Assembly (NCBI GenBank): GCA_037355855.1
Contig: CM074760.1
Coordinates: forward strand, 426,501-490,500
Length of the DNA stretch: 64,000 bases
Source: Pseudo-nitzschia pungens
Taxonomy: Eukaryota > Bacillariophyta > Bacillariophyceae > Bacillariales > Bacillariaceae
Direction of reading: 5' to 3'
This document shows, one piece after another, positions 1 through 10,059 of the stretch. How positions within the stretch are numbered: position 1 is the first letter of the stretch; every line of letters begins with the position of its first letter. A model generated the notes under the pieces. The model did not search any database, was not told the DNA's origin, and was given only the letters and a program-made list of their open reading frames with translations. Position numbers and translations under genes: made by a program.

Positions 1-551
1 ACACTCCCCTTGGCAAGCCGGGATGGTTTCGTGACCCACCGCCCCGATCTCGTTGCTGCTTTGCCGTCGTCGTCACTACCGCACGCGTATTCGACAGTGA
101 CGGTCCCCTTGTTGGTGTCACCAACAAAGCCATTGAAGGTCGCCAATGACTTGCACTTGAAAGCCTTCCCAAAATACGAGTTCGAATATCTTTCCTCGAT
201 CACTCTCCATTGCGTCCCCCTCATGGTCTTGAGGACCATGGCATCGTTCATCTGTTGCGATTGGGTTTGAACCGATAGATCGGCTCGTGTGGGATCTTCG
301 CTCAGAGACAGCAGCATGGATGCGTCTTGAATTGGTGAGGGTGCGGAAAAGGAAGAAAATGTGTCCAAACCCGTTTGTGGTGGTGTCGGATTGTTTCGTT
401 GATGGATGATGTTTACCGATTGTGTCTGCTGTGATGGTAGTGGAGGAAAGAAATGCAAAAGCCCGCAACAAGAATTTGGAAGGCACAAAAGCATCACGAA
501 TACCAAGGATGCAACATTGGTTCTTCCGCAATCACGGTTACCGGTCGTCAT
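1..551 (-). CDS. secreted protein of unknown function, 3' part cut by window edge
   Basis: The reading frame starts at an ATG at 549-551 and stays open to the left edge, about 183 codons, so the C-terminus lies outside the window. The first 40 residues look like a signal peptide: after a polar start comes the hydrophobic stretch VASLVFVMLLCLP, followed by a Cys-Cys-Gly turn. The middle is Pro/Gln/Ser-rich. From about residue 105 a more ordered part begins, with WRVIEERYSNSYFGKAFKCK and later GTVTVEYACGSDD, which suggests a beta-rich extracellular or plastid domain. I do not recognise the family. The choice of frame rests on the long open frame, the signal peptide and the absence of low-complexity artefacts; competing frames are short. 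Confidence 0.55.
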   Translation of the reverse strand, partial: MTTGNRDCGRTNVASLVFVMLLCLPNSCCGLLHFFPPLPSQQTQSVNIIHQRNNPTPPQTGLDTFSSFSAPSPIQDASMLLSLSEDPTRADLSVQTQSQQMNDAMVLKTMRGTQWRVIEERYSNSYFGKAFKCKSLATFNGFVGDTNKGTVTVEYACGSDDDGKAATRSGRWVTKPSRLAKGS

Positions 552-2160
552 CGGCCAACGATTGAAGTGCAATCTACTTCTTTCGGGCTTCACTGGTGCC
601 CTGTGTCCGATACGTCTTGCCTAATAACTCTCTCCGCTCGGTCTTCCGCTTGGATACCCGAGGAACGAATCGTTGCAACAGGGACAACTCTGATGTCGCC
701 GTGTTCCAATACCGAATGAAACGATGGTTCGTCTTCTGTGGTTAGGCATGGAGCACGAATGATGTTCATTCCGGAACTGCAATGGGTCAAGTGCATCATC
801 CTACGGACGCGTGCATTTCATTACTTGTACGAGAAAGGCCTTACTAGCACTTGGCGTTCTTTGCATACTATGAAACTGAACGTTGACAATGAAAAAATGA
901 ATGTACAGATGACATCGATAAATAATTCGACTTCGTATTGTTGAATAATGTGGTGATGTAAGATACAGTTCCACACTGTAAACCTTACGACGCGTACAAT
1001 GGAGCTCTTACTTCGCTAGAAGAGAGAGTGTGAGAGAGGGGGTAATGTTAAATTAAAAACTGACAATTTCGCTGTTTTTAATGTAGACCTAGTAGGATTT
1101 TGTGTACTAAAAGTTACCCCCGGAACGGTCATGGTTATAGACATTTTGTTTGTTTTCGGCAATTATTATTATTAAAAAAAATTTACTATCACAACTCCAC
1201 TCACCCTTCAAGTGCCAATACGTGTAAGGTACCTACGTACCATCCAATACCTACCTCGTTTGCAACTGGATTCAGACTTCACGAGCGAGTTTGTACGTAA
1301 GGTTACCGTACGGTACGTAAGGTTTACCTTATCGTATTCGGTGCAGGAGTGAGAGCCAATCATCTTTGTGCATGCTGTAAACCTTACCCCAACAATCCAT
1401 TCCTACCGTACCAGGGGTCATACCGGTACGGCTCTCCTAATGAGATTCCTACCGAGACTTATGATACACGTATCAGTGTTTGTCCGTCTAAAGAAGTACT
1501 ACGTACGTAGTACGAAGTAAGTTGTTAGGTTTACCCTATGAATACCGGTACAAGTATGACCCCTGGTACAAGTAACTTACGCACCTGTAGGAATTTTTCG
1601 TTGGCGTGTTGGGTGTGCAGAATCGAATCGAATCAATCAATCAACAATCAATCAACAAAATCATCGGAAACCAAAACCGGAACGTACGTTAATTACTGGT
1701 TCGTAAGGTAACTTACCGTAATTACAACAGCACATCTCGGCAGGTTAGGAGATACAGTAACTTAATCTTACTCGTAAGATTACCGGTAGGAATGTGGAGT
1801 GTTGACTAATTCTACCGTTTTCTTCTCTGGTTCGTTTTGAAACTCGTTTTCGAACGAGGGCGAAGACAACGAACGCGTGTCACATGGTTGCTCTCCGGTT
1901 TTGCATTGTTGATAGCAATCCCTTTTCGTGCACATTGGACATACCGGTACGAGTAACAAACAAACTACAAACAAACTACGGTACAAACTAGCAAAAGAGA
2001 AAGCGAACACCACACAGAACTCCGATCCTTCCTTCCTTCTGTACCGTACTTGCATACCGGTACCGGTAACCTTATCACCAAACACAGATCTCCCATCCTT
2101 CTACCACAATACGAAGTACTCGTACTTCGTACAACACAAGGACTGCGCAGTTGGACCACC
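552..2160. other. intergenic stretch rich in GTAAGG/ACCGGTA words
   Basis: No convincing gene. From about 1220 to 2085 the sequence is dense in short related words such as CGTAAGGTTTACC, TACCGGTAC, CTTACCGTAA and GTACGAAGTA, often as palindromes or close inverted pairs. The clearest cluster is 1293-1328. Short tetramer repeats (AATCAATC) occur near 1630-1655 and ACAAACAAACT near 1963-1985, just upstream of the next gene. Confidence 0.6.
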
Positions 2161-3703
2161 ATGGCGTCGTTGCCACGATCCAAAGGAGCCGGACCAGCAC
2201 CGAGCAAGAGTCGGAAGAAGCCATCGACCACAAAAACTGCGACACCCCGGTCGACAATCGGGATCGATCTTGCCAAGCGCATTGTGGAACAAGCGTGCAG
2301 AAAGGCTGCCGCTGCTGCTTCGGCTTCAGCTACGGCTACTGCTACGGCTACTGCTACTGCTTCGAATCGTTCCAATCAACAAAAGAACGAGATCTCTCTC
2401 GCGGCCTTGTCTCAATCCAAAACAAACACAACGAAACCCGTCTCTTTTGGCCAAAACAAAAACAAGATCAAAAACACCAACAACAAAAAGGAAGCGGAGG
2501 CCGAATTCACGGACTTTGTATCGCTGGCCATTGCGAGACTTGTTGCTGCACAATCGCAATCCCAATCGCAATCGCAATCGCGATTCCACTCGACCGCGAG
2601 CGGAAATGAGAACGGGAACTGGGATTGGGAACGAGCGCGCATCCAAGAGAGCATCCAACGGGGGGGGTTCGATGCCGGTCCCCTCCCGAAAGCGGTCCCG
2701 CAAAAGCAAGCCCCTGAAAAGCAGGGTCGAGGGACTCGAGTACGCCGAGGCGCTCGACTCGATGTGTTCCCTGTTTTCCGCCACGATCGAGACGGCGGTG
2801 GAACTCCGACTCCCGGTGCTCAAAACAATCGCCGCGAGCGCGGTTGCGTCCTCGTCCTCGTCGTCGGGGACGACGAGCGGTGTCTGCGTGTGTTCCGATT
2901 ACGAGTCCTCCGTCGACTCGAACTGCACCTGCGCCTGCAATCACAACTACAACTACAATCACAACTACAACTACAACTACAATCACAACTACAACGGCAA
3001 TTGTCATTGCACCGACATCGACTACCACGAACCGGATTCCCTGCTCCCCCTAGTGGGAGATGACGACGACTCTTCGGTGATTGTCGAGATTGCCGCGAAC
3101 GCCAACGACCTCAATCCGTTGCCGCAGCCCAGCGAACTGATTCCGGCGTCGCCGTCGCTCTCGCTCTCCTCGACACCACTCACGCACACAGATGCCGTTA
3201 CGAATACGAATATAAATACCAATACCAATAGGAATGCATTGCATCCAGCGGATTGGTCGGAGGCCGTCAGGAACAAGTCCGAGAATGCAATCCCGTCGAC
3301 TCCGGAGATTGCATCCACCGCGCCAGCGAGACCGAGATTTCACGCATCCAAAGCCAACGAACACGGGGCGGGGATCGTTGCGACCACGGGCATTGGCATC
3401 ATCAACAACAACAACAACAACAACAACGACAAGTGCGAAAGAAACAACGATAACGATACTCCCAACGATGCTCACAACGCAACCAAAGCGAAGCCGGTGT
3501 CGATGCCCATGCCGATGTCGATGCCCCTGCGCAAGGCGCAACCCACGCCATCCACCTATTCGCTCTCGCCCCTTGCGGCGGTTGTGGCGGCATCGGCAGA
3601 GGCGATGCCCGCCAGCAGTATTTGGTTTCCGACGACGACGGTAGCGGTGGCGGCGACAACGATGGCGATGACGAGGGACGCGCACCATCCGAGTTGCGCG
3701 TGA
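2161..3703 (+). CDS. low-complexity, basic/acidic protein of unknown function with a frame break at a G8 run
   Basis: The start is ATG 2161 in the strong context CCACCATGG. The first frame gives MASLPRSKGAGPAPSKSRKK, Ala/Thr and Gln-Ser repeats, and the segment EFTDFVSLAIARLVAAQ. After the run of eight G at 2660-2667, convincing coding continues one nucleotide out of frame: KRSRKSKPLKSRVEGLEYAE, a Cys/Asn/Tyr repeat, an acidic GDDDDSS segment, Asn runs and a Met-Pro repeat, to the stop at 3701-3703. Skipping one nucleotide gives about 513 residues. The family is not recognised. The N-terminus is nuclear-localisation-like by its basic clusters. The G8 run suggests a homopolymer length error or an indel allele; without correction the first frame runs on to a stop near 3063. 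Confidence 0.5.
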
Positions 3704-5206
3704 ATGGCGTTTGCTTCGCTTTGTTTTCTGCTTTTTTGTTTTCTGTTTTCCGTTTTCGTTGCCGACCTTTTTCCGGCGTAGGAACTTGCCACCGGTGCCG
3801 GGAACGAAGGGCAGGGACGACGACATTTGCGTTGGAAGCAATGCCGTGAACATTGGGTTGGGGAGGCCAATTGCACCCTATACTACCAAGGATCTCGATT
3901 CCTTGCGAACGGTGCAAACATTACAGGATGATGTTAATACTATTATTATTATTATTATGCATTTTAATCATATTGATAAATAATAATAATAGTAATACTC
4001 GATACCAGTATCAATCTGAAGAAGAGCACAATCGAAAATTTAAAATGTATCGCTCTCAGCAAAGATAATTCAACAGAGAATTACCAACCTCGGTTTGGCA
4101 TCCAGGTTCGGAATGGGATCGAAGAAGATCTTGTTGGAACAGGGTTTCATTTCCGTTGCGAGCGGTGTGTCATCGAGCGGAGTTTTTTTTTTGGTGCGGT
4201 CTCTGTTTCGCCTTACTTTCACCGATCGTTCACGGCGTGCACCGCGATTCGGATCTATCGCGAGGCATCCGATCGCGGCAAGCCATCGTTTCCGGTTCCG
4301 GTTCCTTTCGGACGGAACCAACCCGATTGGCGTCTACCATGCCATTGCTTGTGCGCACTATTCGACTGCCTCGAGGGCCACAAAAACCAATACCGAACCC
4401 AGGAAAAAGGCACGAATTACAACACAACAACGATTAATGATAATAATAATCAAATCAATCCGATTCCGTGCGGACGAGTACAAATAATGGTGATCGAACT
4501 CGATGAAAAACGAAGCACCGAGAAGTGGAAATTGGCAATTGAGTTTCAGTCAGAGTATGAATGAATGGCACTGTTCACTACAATTCTTTGTCGGGTGTGC
4601 GCACGCCATGACCATGTGCCTCGAAAGTGTCAGGTCTGCATGCTTTTCTGTTTTACATGCACTGTTTGTGTTGGGTGCTCCTTTTCTGATTTCACAATAC
4701 GACTACAACACGAATACCAAACGCAGCATATTTTTGTGGAATGACCTTGTGCAAAGGACCGTCTCAGTTTGTCCCAAAGAAGGTTGCATAGTCTGTAGTT
4801 CCGGATCCTTCTTGCATCGTTGCAAAATTTGCTGTAGACAAGCTTTCGAAATCATCGACACATTATACTATTACATTATTAACATTAATATTATTCAATA
4901 GTTGATAATTATTGTTTTGGTAATGCCCTGAAAACACCGTTACAATCGCATTGCAGGAGATTCGATGAATGCGTCTCACCGTTGTGTTGTGTCTCCCGAG
5001 GAATCCCGCTCCGTCTTTCTCCTCCACTTGTTCCAAAGCTTCATCGATCTACCGATTGGTGGGAGATACGAATTCGTCAGTTCGAGTTTTGTAGTGTGCA
5101 CCATATCATTATGATGCATTGTCGCCACCTTCACAATCTTGGAGAAGGCATTATTCATTCGTCAAAAAGTCCTACCGTTGAATGCGCATGAGTTTTATTT
5201 TGTGTT
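3704..5206. other. intergenic, no gene seen
   Basis: AT-rich stretches with TTATTA runs lie at 3935-3990 and 4865-4910. Several overlapping frames of 60-130 codons exist on both strands, but none has a domain, signal peptide or plausible composition. Confidence 0.5.
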
Positions 5207-5815
5207 TCATACCCCATCGCTCGTTTCGTCTACATCCTCTTCTTCCTCGTCGCCTTCCGCATCCTGCTCTTGGGCTTGGCCGTCTTGGCACCGGACTGCC
5301 ACAAAGAGTCCGATCCATATTGCCAGAAACAGTGCCACCGACACCCCGATCAGGGACCAACGCGCGGCCGGCGACAGCACGTGTTTCGATGCGGGAACGT
5401 ACGCGTCGTCCAACATGCCGAAATCGTCGTCGAGGGGTTCCGAACAGCCGCAACCCGCCGTGAACTGAAGTTCCTTCTGGTGTTTCCGGCATTCGAATTC
5501 GCTCACATCGAGGGTGCGCAGCCGATCTGATAAGTATTGACACGTTGCGGATTGGCACGAAGTTCCCGAACAGACGGGGATGCGAAGGTTCCACTGGTAG
5601 CTTACTTCCAAGCCAGGGTCCACTAGATCGCCCTCTTCTCCCTCTCCGCAGATTCCCTTGCAGTAAAACAGAGGAAACGGAGTCGGTTCCTCCGCCTCGG
5701 CGCTTTCGGGGGTGGTTGCTGGCGTAACCATTTCTTCCCCTCTCACGGACGGCGCGGCGAACAACACGGCAAATGCCGCAATCAACACGAGGGATACCAT
5801 TCGGAAAGAGTTCAT
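5207..5815 (-). CDS. small type I membrane protein with cysteine-rich ectodomain
   Basis: Starting at ATG 5815 gives about 202 residues. Residues 2-23 form a signal peptide (FRMVSLVLIAAFAVLFAAPS, cleavage near VRG-EE). The ectodomain is acidic at first, then contains about nine Cys, including the pairs FYCKGICG, CSGTSCQSATCQ and AGCGCSEP. A single membrane helix follows (WSLIGVSVALFLAIWIGLFVAV), then a short, strongly acidic cytosolic tail ending DEEEEDVDETSDGV. The topology is therefore outside-in with a short tail. The frame stays open upstream to an ATG at 5932, but the downstream start puts the signal peptide at the N-terminus and is preferred. No family is recognised. Confidence 0.7.
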   Translation of the reverse strand: MNSFRMVSLVLIAAFAVLFAAPSVRGEEMVTPATTPESAEAEEPTPFPLFYCKGICGEGEEGDLVDPGLEVSYQWNLRIPVCSGTSCQSATCQYLSDRLRTLDVSEFECRKHQKELQFTAGCGCSEPLDDDFGMLDDAYVPASKHVLSPAARWSLIGVSVALFLAIWIGLFVAVRCQDGQAQEQDAEGDEEEEDVDETSDGV

Positions 5816-7158
5816 CGCCTTTGGTCTTATTGCATGCGACGGTCGGATCATCCTTTGTGTTGTCACTATACAATGTCGGTCAATAATCTTTCCCGTCGGG
5901 TAGGATGGTATTGTTCGAATATCGGAATCCACTGACTGGATTGGGAACTACAAAGTCTCCTTGTAATTGGTGTTGAATGTTGAAGAATGCGGTCCTTTCT
6001 TAGTGTTCGTCAACGGTCGAAAACGTCGAACCTCGATCAATGCAAGCGAAGCGATGTTGTTACTTGTAGGCTCACTCCGTCGACAATTTTTTTTCGGACG
6101 AGCAAGATACGGTAAGTTAACTTGTGCACTTTTGCGTTGGCAGTCATGTTGGACGATTGATTCAATTCGCCTGTCTAGCCGAGGAACGTCGGCGTATGGT
6201 ACGGTACATGTACGTCAACGTACGTGTCATCGTAAGATCAATGCGCAGGCATGCCCCCCAGGATTCCATGGACATACCAGTAATTCATCCATCCCAGATA
6301 AGCCCCAGAGGGTTAGACAGTTACTGAAGACTTATTTGGTCTACTGAAGACCTGGTACAGTTCCGTACTGTACACAGGGACCTTTAGCATCCTCCATAGT
6401 ACTACCTTGAATATCTTCATAGTGAGGTAGCAAACTGTGCCAACTAACTGTATCATTCACACAGCCTACTAGTAGTACTAGTACTACTTATAGTAGTAAT
6501 AGTAGTAATAGGCAGGCATTAGCGAATCTCGATGCTAGTTTTTGTTTGCTGCTTTGTTTGGTTGGTGAGGAGTATGGATTCCACAACTTGTTCTTACAAA
6601 CATCATAGTATTAGCTACACCATATCCTCATTCTGTGCTGCATGGTACAATGCTTCTGGTTGAGTTTACTCCTGCTAGTAGTACTACTACCAAGGACTTC
6701 TATGTTCAGCCTATTAGCAGCACTACTACTAGTAGTAGTAGTAGCGGGTCCTACCAAGGATCATAGCATTCATGGAGTCAGCAAAAGAAGAAGCATTGAC
6801 AATTGAATTTACCACTACTACTAGTAGTAGTGCTTTGTGGTTTCAAGAACAATGTTTACAACTGCTGTGCTTCAGAAAACTGCAACAAGAAAAACCAACC
6901 GTTGCAATCATTCTTATCGGTTTCGCTGCCAAAGTGGTATTCCGGCTGCAGCATCGATTTCAACACAGTGAAGATACTAGTAGTAAGGTTTTTGTTCTAC
7001 TTGTAACCTTACCGGCAGCAACAGCAACGATACTACAAAGTTCCTATCAGCTGTCCCCCGGTTCTACATCCTCAACTACTAATTTCTACGGAAACCGGGA
7101 ATGCCGTGGTAGTCGAATCCTTGGAAAGATGGGGATTACCGTATGAGTATTGCTTCGG
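5816..7158. other. intergenic with an ACT/AGT triplet island
   Basis: No supported gene. From about 6460 to 6830, with further patches near 6970, the DNA consists largely of degenerate TAGTAG, ACTACT and ACTAGT words in both orientations. These would fold into hairpins. GGTACGGTACATG-like words occur around 6195. Confidence 0.5.
6466..6830. repeat. degenerate ACT/AGT triplet island
   Basis: Clusters of TAGTAGTAC and ACTACTACT lie at 6470-6510, 6675-6700, 6720-6745 and 6815-6830. Direct and reverse-complement versions alternate, often around the palindrome ACTAGT. Confidence 0.6.
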
Positions 7159-7654
7159 GGGTTTACTATGTTCCAAGTGGCAGAGTGTCAGACGATCTTG
7201 GAGTGACTCAAAATAGATTTGTTAATTGGTGATAAGGGGTTTAATGTCCCCAGTATACGAAGGGGGTAGGGAATGACCCAGGGGCTTAGATAACGGAATT
7301 AACCCCTTTTCAAGGGTTAAATAAAATGACCGTTTTCTGTTTCCAGAAGCATGCAAACTCTTCTGTCTCTCTGCCTAGTGGTGCCGAATTCTCGACATGC
7401 AGTAGGCTGCTTCTGACCCTGGGTATACAGATCACGAGTAGACTACCGACCGGATATCTTTTATTGGGGTACTAGCCTCAACAACAAGATAGAGTTTCGT
7501 GGCGCATATTCTGCATATCCTATCCACTCTCTGAGGTTTCCAAGTTGCCAAGCTTGGAAACTTCAGAACCTTTTGGTAATCTGGGTGACTGATGACCCAG
7601 AGACAGGAAAGCAAAACACTGAAAGATTCCATAGAATCTTAGACAATAAGTCCC
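7159..7654. repeat. repeat block A, copy 1
   Basis: Begins GGGTTTACTATGTTCCAAG and ends AATAAGTCCC. It matches 7945-8440 base for base as far as can be read, at a constant offset of 786. It is followed by a short GGGATGGGTGGGTGGG filler that is absent after copy 2. A 66-codon minus-strand ORF (7432-7632) is repeated identically in both copies; its function is unknown. Confidence 0.85.
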
Positions 7655-7670
7655 GGGATGGGTGGGTGGG

Positions 7671-7946
7671 TGAACGAAAATAGACTTAGCTGGCTGCAAC
7701 CTGATCAGGGCGCGCTTTCCTGTCTATGGTTATTCTTTCACTGACTTAGTCACTCAAGGAAGGGGGAGAAGTCCAATGCGCTTGGTCTTCAGTGAAGTTT
7801 ATGAGCTCACTGCTTCCTAGCGCTTTGCTGGAGAGGAACTTGCTGCTGTTGTTGCTGCTGCAACTTTGCCTGCGCGCGCGCAAGCGCGGTCGACTTACCT
7901 TCTCCCGTCTGTCCGTTGACACCCTTCGTAGCTGGCGCATGATTGG
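7671..7946. repeat. repeat block B, copy 1
   Basis: Begins TGAACGAAAATAG and ends GCGCATGATTGG. It matches 9437-9712 at an offset of 1766 with at least one difference (GCGCGCGCAAG against GCGCACGCAAG). On the minus strand it carries ATG and 14 codons ending in AAG, followed by a perfect GTAAGT, so it could supply a first exon. Confidence 0.85.
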
Positions 7947-8440
7947 GTTTACTATGTTCCAAGTGGCAGAGTGTCAGACGATCTTGGAGTGACTCAAAAT
8001 AGATTTGTTAATTGGTGATAAGGGGTTTAATGTCCCCAGTATACGAAGGGGGTAGGGAATGACCCAGGGGCTTAGATAACGGAATTAACCCCTTTTCAAG
8101 GGTTAAATAAAATGACCGTTTTCTGTTTCCAGAAGCATGCAAACTCTTCTGTCTCTCTGCCTAGTGGTGCCGAATTCTCGACATGCAGTAGGCTGCTTCT
8201 GACCCTGGGTATACAGATCACGAGTAGACTACCGACCGGATATCTTTTATTGGGGTACTAGCCTCAACAACAAGATAGAGTTTCGTGGCGCATATTCTGC
8301 ATATCCTATCCACTCTCTGAGGTTTCCAAGTTGCCAAGCTTGGAAACTTCAGAACCTTTTGGTAATCTGGGTGACTGATGACCCAGAGACAGGAAAGCAA
8401 AACACTGAAAGATTCCATAGAATCTTAGACAATAAGTCCC
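7945..8440. repeat. repeat block A, copy 2
   Basis: Second copy of the 7159-7654 block. It abuts block B copy 1, sharing the GG at the joint, and is followed directly by the element core. Confidence 0.85.
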
Positions 8441-8708
8441 CCCCCTCGAACACTTCATTTCCCGGAGTCATGGAGAATCATTCACCTGTGTGGGAGTTAA
8501 TCCGCCAGAAGATAAACATTGAACCGACACTGATGTCCATGCTGGGAACTGGATCGAAGCGCATTACCCGGAAGCGCCGAAATCGACCTAGGGATTGGGA
8601 TGGGCTCCCTAGACGCCCAACAAGCGTTGGCACTTGTCGTGGGGGGAATGAGGCCTCCCCCCGAGCCCTTCAGTCCTAAGGAGCCGAAGCATCTTGTCCG
8701 GCCCTAGA

Positions 8709-9410
8709 TCAGGTGGTGGGGAGCACGGAACGCATACGGGAAGCTTGCGCGTGTAGGTTCTCAAGGGCTTCCTTGACTGTATTGGGGTCACTGATGGCGC
8801 TTAGAGGTTCCATGGGGGGCAGGGAGCGCTCGACGTCAGAGCGGATGGCTGCCTTTTTCTGGCGCTTGTCTGGCGGCGCCAAGAGGCTAATGGGGATTTC
8901 CGATAGGCGTTTGCTGGTTTCGGCGAGAGCAATGGCGTGTTCTTCAGATTCACTTGGGTTAGATGGCGTGCCGCGCGCAGCGAGCTGCGAGAAGATGGCG
9001 TCCCACTGGTTCAATGACCGGTTTTGGGAGAGAAGGTCATTGGTTGAGGATCCCAAGTACTCGATAGGAATGAAGGTGGTGGAGGACATAACGTTGGGTT
9101 TGATTTCGACAAAGGCATAGGTGTTGCTGGGAGAACTGGGCTCTAAGTGGAACTCGAACTTGCGAGTGGCGTGGGTGGCAATAGAACAAGAAGTGGAGAC
9201 GCAAAAGCGCCCTTTATGACCGACCTGACCCCAACAGAGTTGGGGATCGGACAGTGTTAAAACACGTAAACTAAACAACAACAACCCCCCCCCGGACTTA
9301 CCCGCAATAGAAGGGGATCCCGTGGCGTCGGGAGAGCCCCCCGCCCCAGTGGGAGGAGCATGAAGATCGATGCCCAAAGCCACAGAAAAGTCAAAAGGAT
9401 CAGTGGACAT
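8709..9410 (-). CDS. ORF in the core of the tandem element, unknown function
   Basis: 233 residues from ATG 9410 (context CTCCACCATG). The protein begins MSTDPFDFSVALGIDL, continues with a Gly/Pro/Ala linker and then a central part reading GQVGHKGRFCVSTSCS and PNTYAFVEIKPN-like text, and ends in a helical, charged C-terminus (SETSKRLSEIPISLLAPP-type). No zinc knuckle, protease, RT, RNase H or DDE motif is visible. It could be a gag-like or accessory protein of a diatom-specific element. The 5' end lies 26 bp inside block B copy 2. A C9 run near 9287-9295 inside the ORF makes frame errors possible there. Confidence 0.45.
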   Translation of the reverse strand: MSTDPFDFSVALGIDLHAPPTGAGGSPDATGSPSIAGKSGGGLLLFSLRVLTLSDPQLCWGQVGHKGRFCVSTSCSIATHATRKFEFHLEPSSPSNTYAFVEIKPNVMSSTTFIPIEYLGSSTNDLLSQNRSLNQWDAIFSQLAARGTPSNPSESEEHAIALAETSKRLSEIPISLLAPPDKRQKKAAIRSDVERSLPPMEPLSAISDPNTVKEALENLHAQASRMRSVLPTT

Positions 9411-9436
9411 GGTGGAGCGGATGCGGGGACAGCGGC

Positions 9437-9712
9437 TGAACGAAAATAGACTTAGCTGGCTGCAACCTGATCAGGGCGCGCTTTCCTGTCTATGGTTATT
9501 CTTTCACTGACTTAGTCACTCAAGGAAGGGGGAGAAGTCCAATGCGCTTGGTCTTCAGTGAAGTTTATGAGCTCACTGCTTCCTAGCGCTTTGCTGGAGA
9601 GGAACTTGCTGCTGTTGTTGCTGCTGCAACTTTGCCTGCGCGCACGCAAGCGCGGTCGACTTACCTTCTCCCGTCTGTCCGTTGACACCCTTCGTAGCTG
9701 GCGCATGATTGG
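9437..9712. repeat. repeat block B, copy 2
   Basis: Second copy of the 7671-7946 block. It ends GATTGG, and the flanking TGTCGTTGG is unique. Confidence 0.85.
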
Positions 9713-10059
9713 TGTCGTTGGGAGCAGAGAGACAAAAATCAGTTCATATCAAAAGGGTTTTGTGTACCAACAAGGTACTTATGGGGTAAGATTTTTAGTA
9801 TCGAAGTATCTGCCCGTACAGTATTTTTCTGTTTTCCATGTTTCGTTACTATCAAAAAAATCCGAGAAGAAAATGCTCGGGACGTGCGAGCACGAACATG
9901 TATCGTTTTTGCGATGAACTTCACAAACTTTACCTTCTGAAGGTTTACCCCGTTGGCAACATAATATACCAAGCGCCTGATAGTGCCGTAACTGACCTCA
10001 CGCATCTCGAGAAGAAGGAGACCAACCGTACCGGTATCGCCGTGTAAAGGGTTCCTTAA

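Larger units (their letters stand above)
7159..9712. mobile_element. tandem transposon-like structure, order A-B-A-core-B
   Basis: Two sequence blocks each occur twice as direct repeats: A (7159-7654 and 7945-8440, 496 bp) and B (7671-7946 and 9437-9712, 276 bp). The simplest reading is two tandem copies of one element running A-core-B. The first copy (7159-7946) has lost the core, and the second (7945-9712) keeps about 1.0 kb of core holding a 233-codon ORF on the minus strand. The alternative is an LTR element with B as the LTR: on the minus strand B ends in CA, and the ORF starts 26 bp after it. No reverse transcriptase, integrase or DDE transposase is encoded here. The near-identity of the copies indicates a recent duplication. 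Confidence 0.6.

Noticed and set aside
9236..9304. Intron within the mobile-element ORF (GTAAGT to CAG)
   Set aside because: Splicing would remove 77 nt and break the frame, whereas the unspliced frame reads through coherently.
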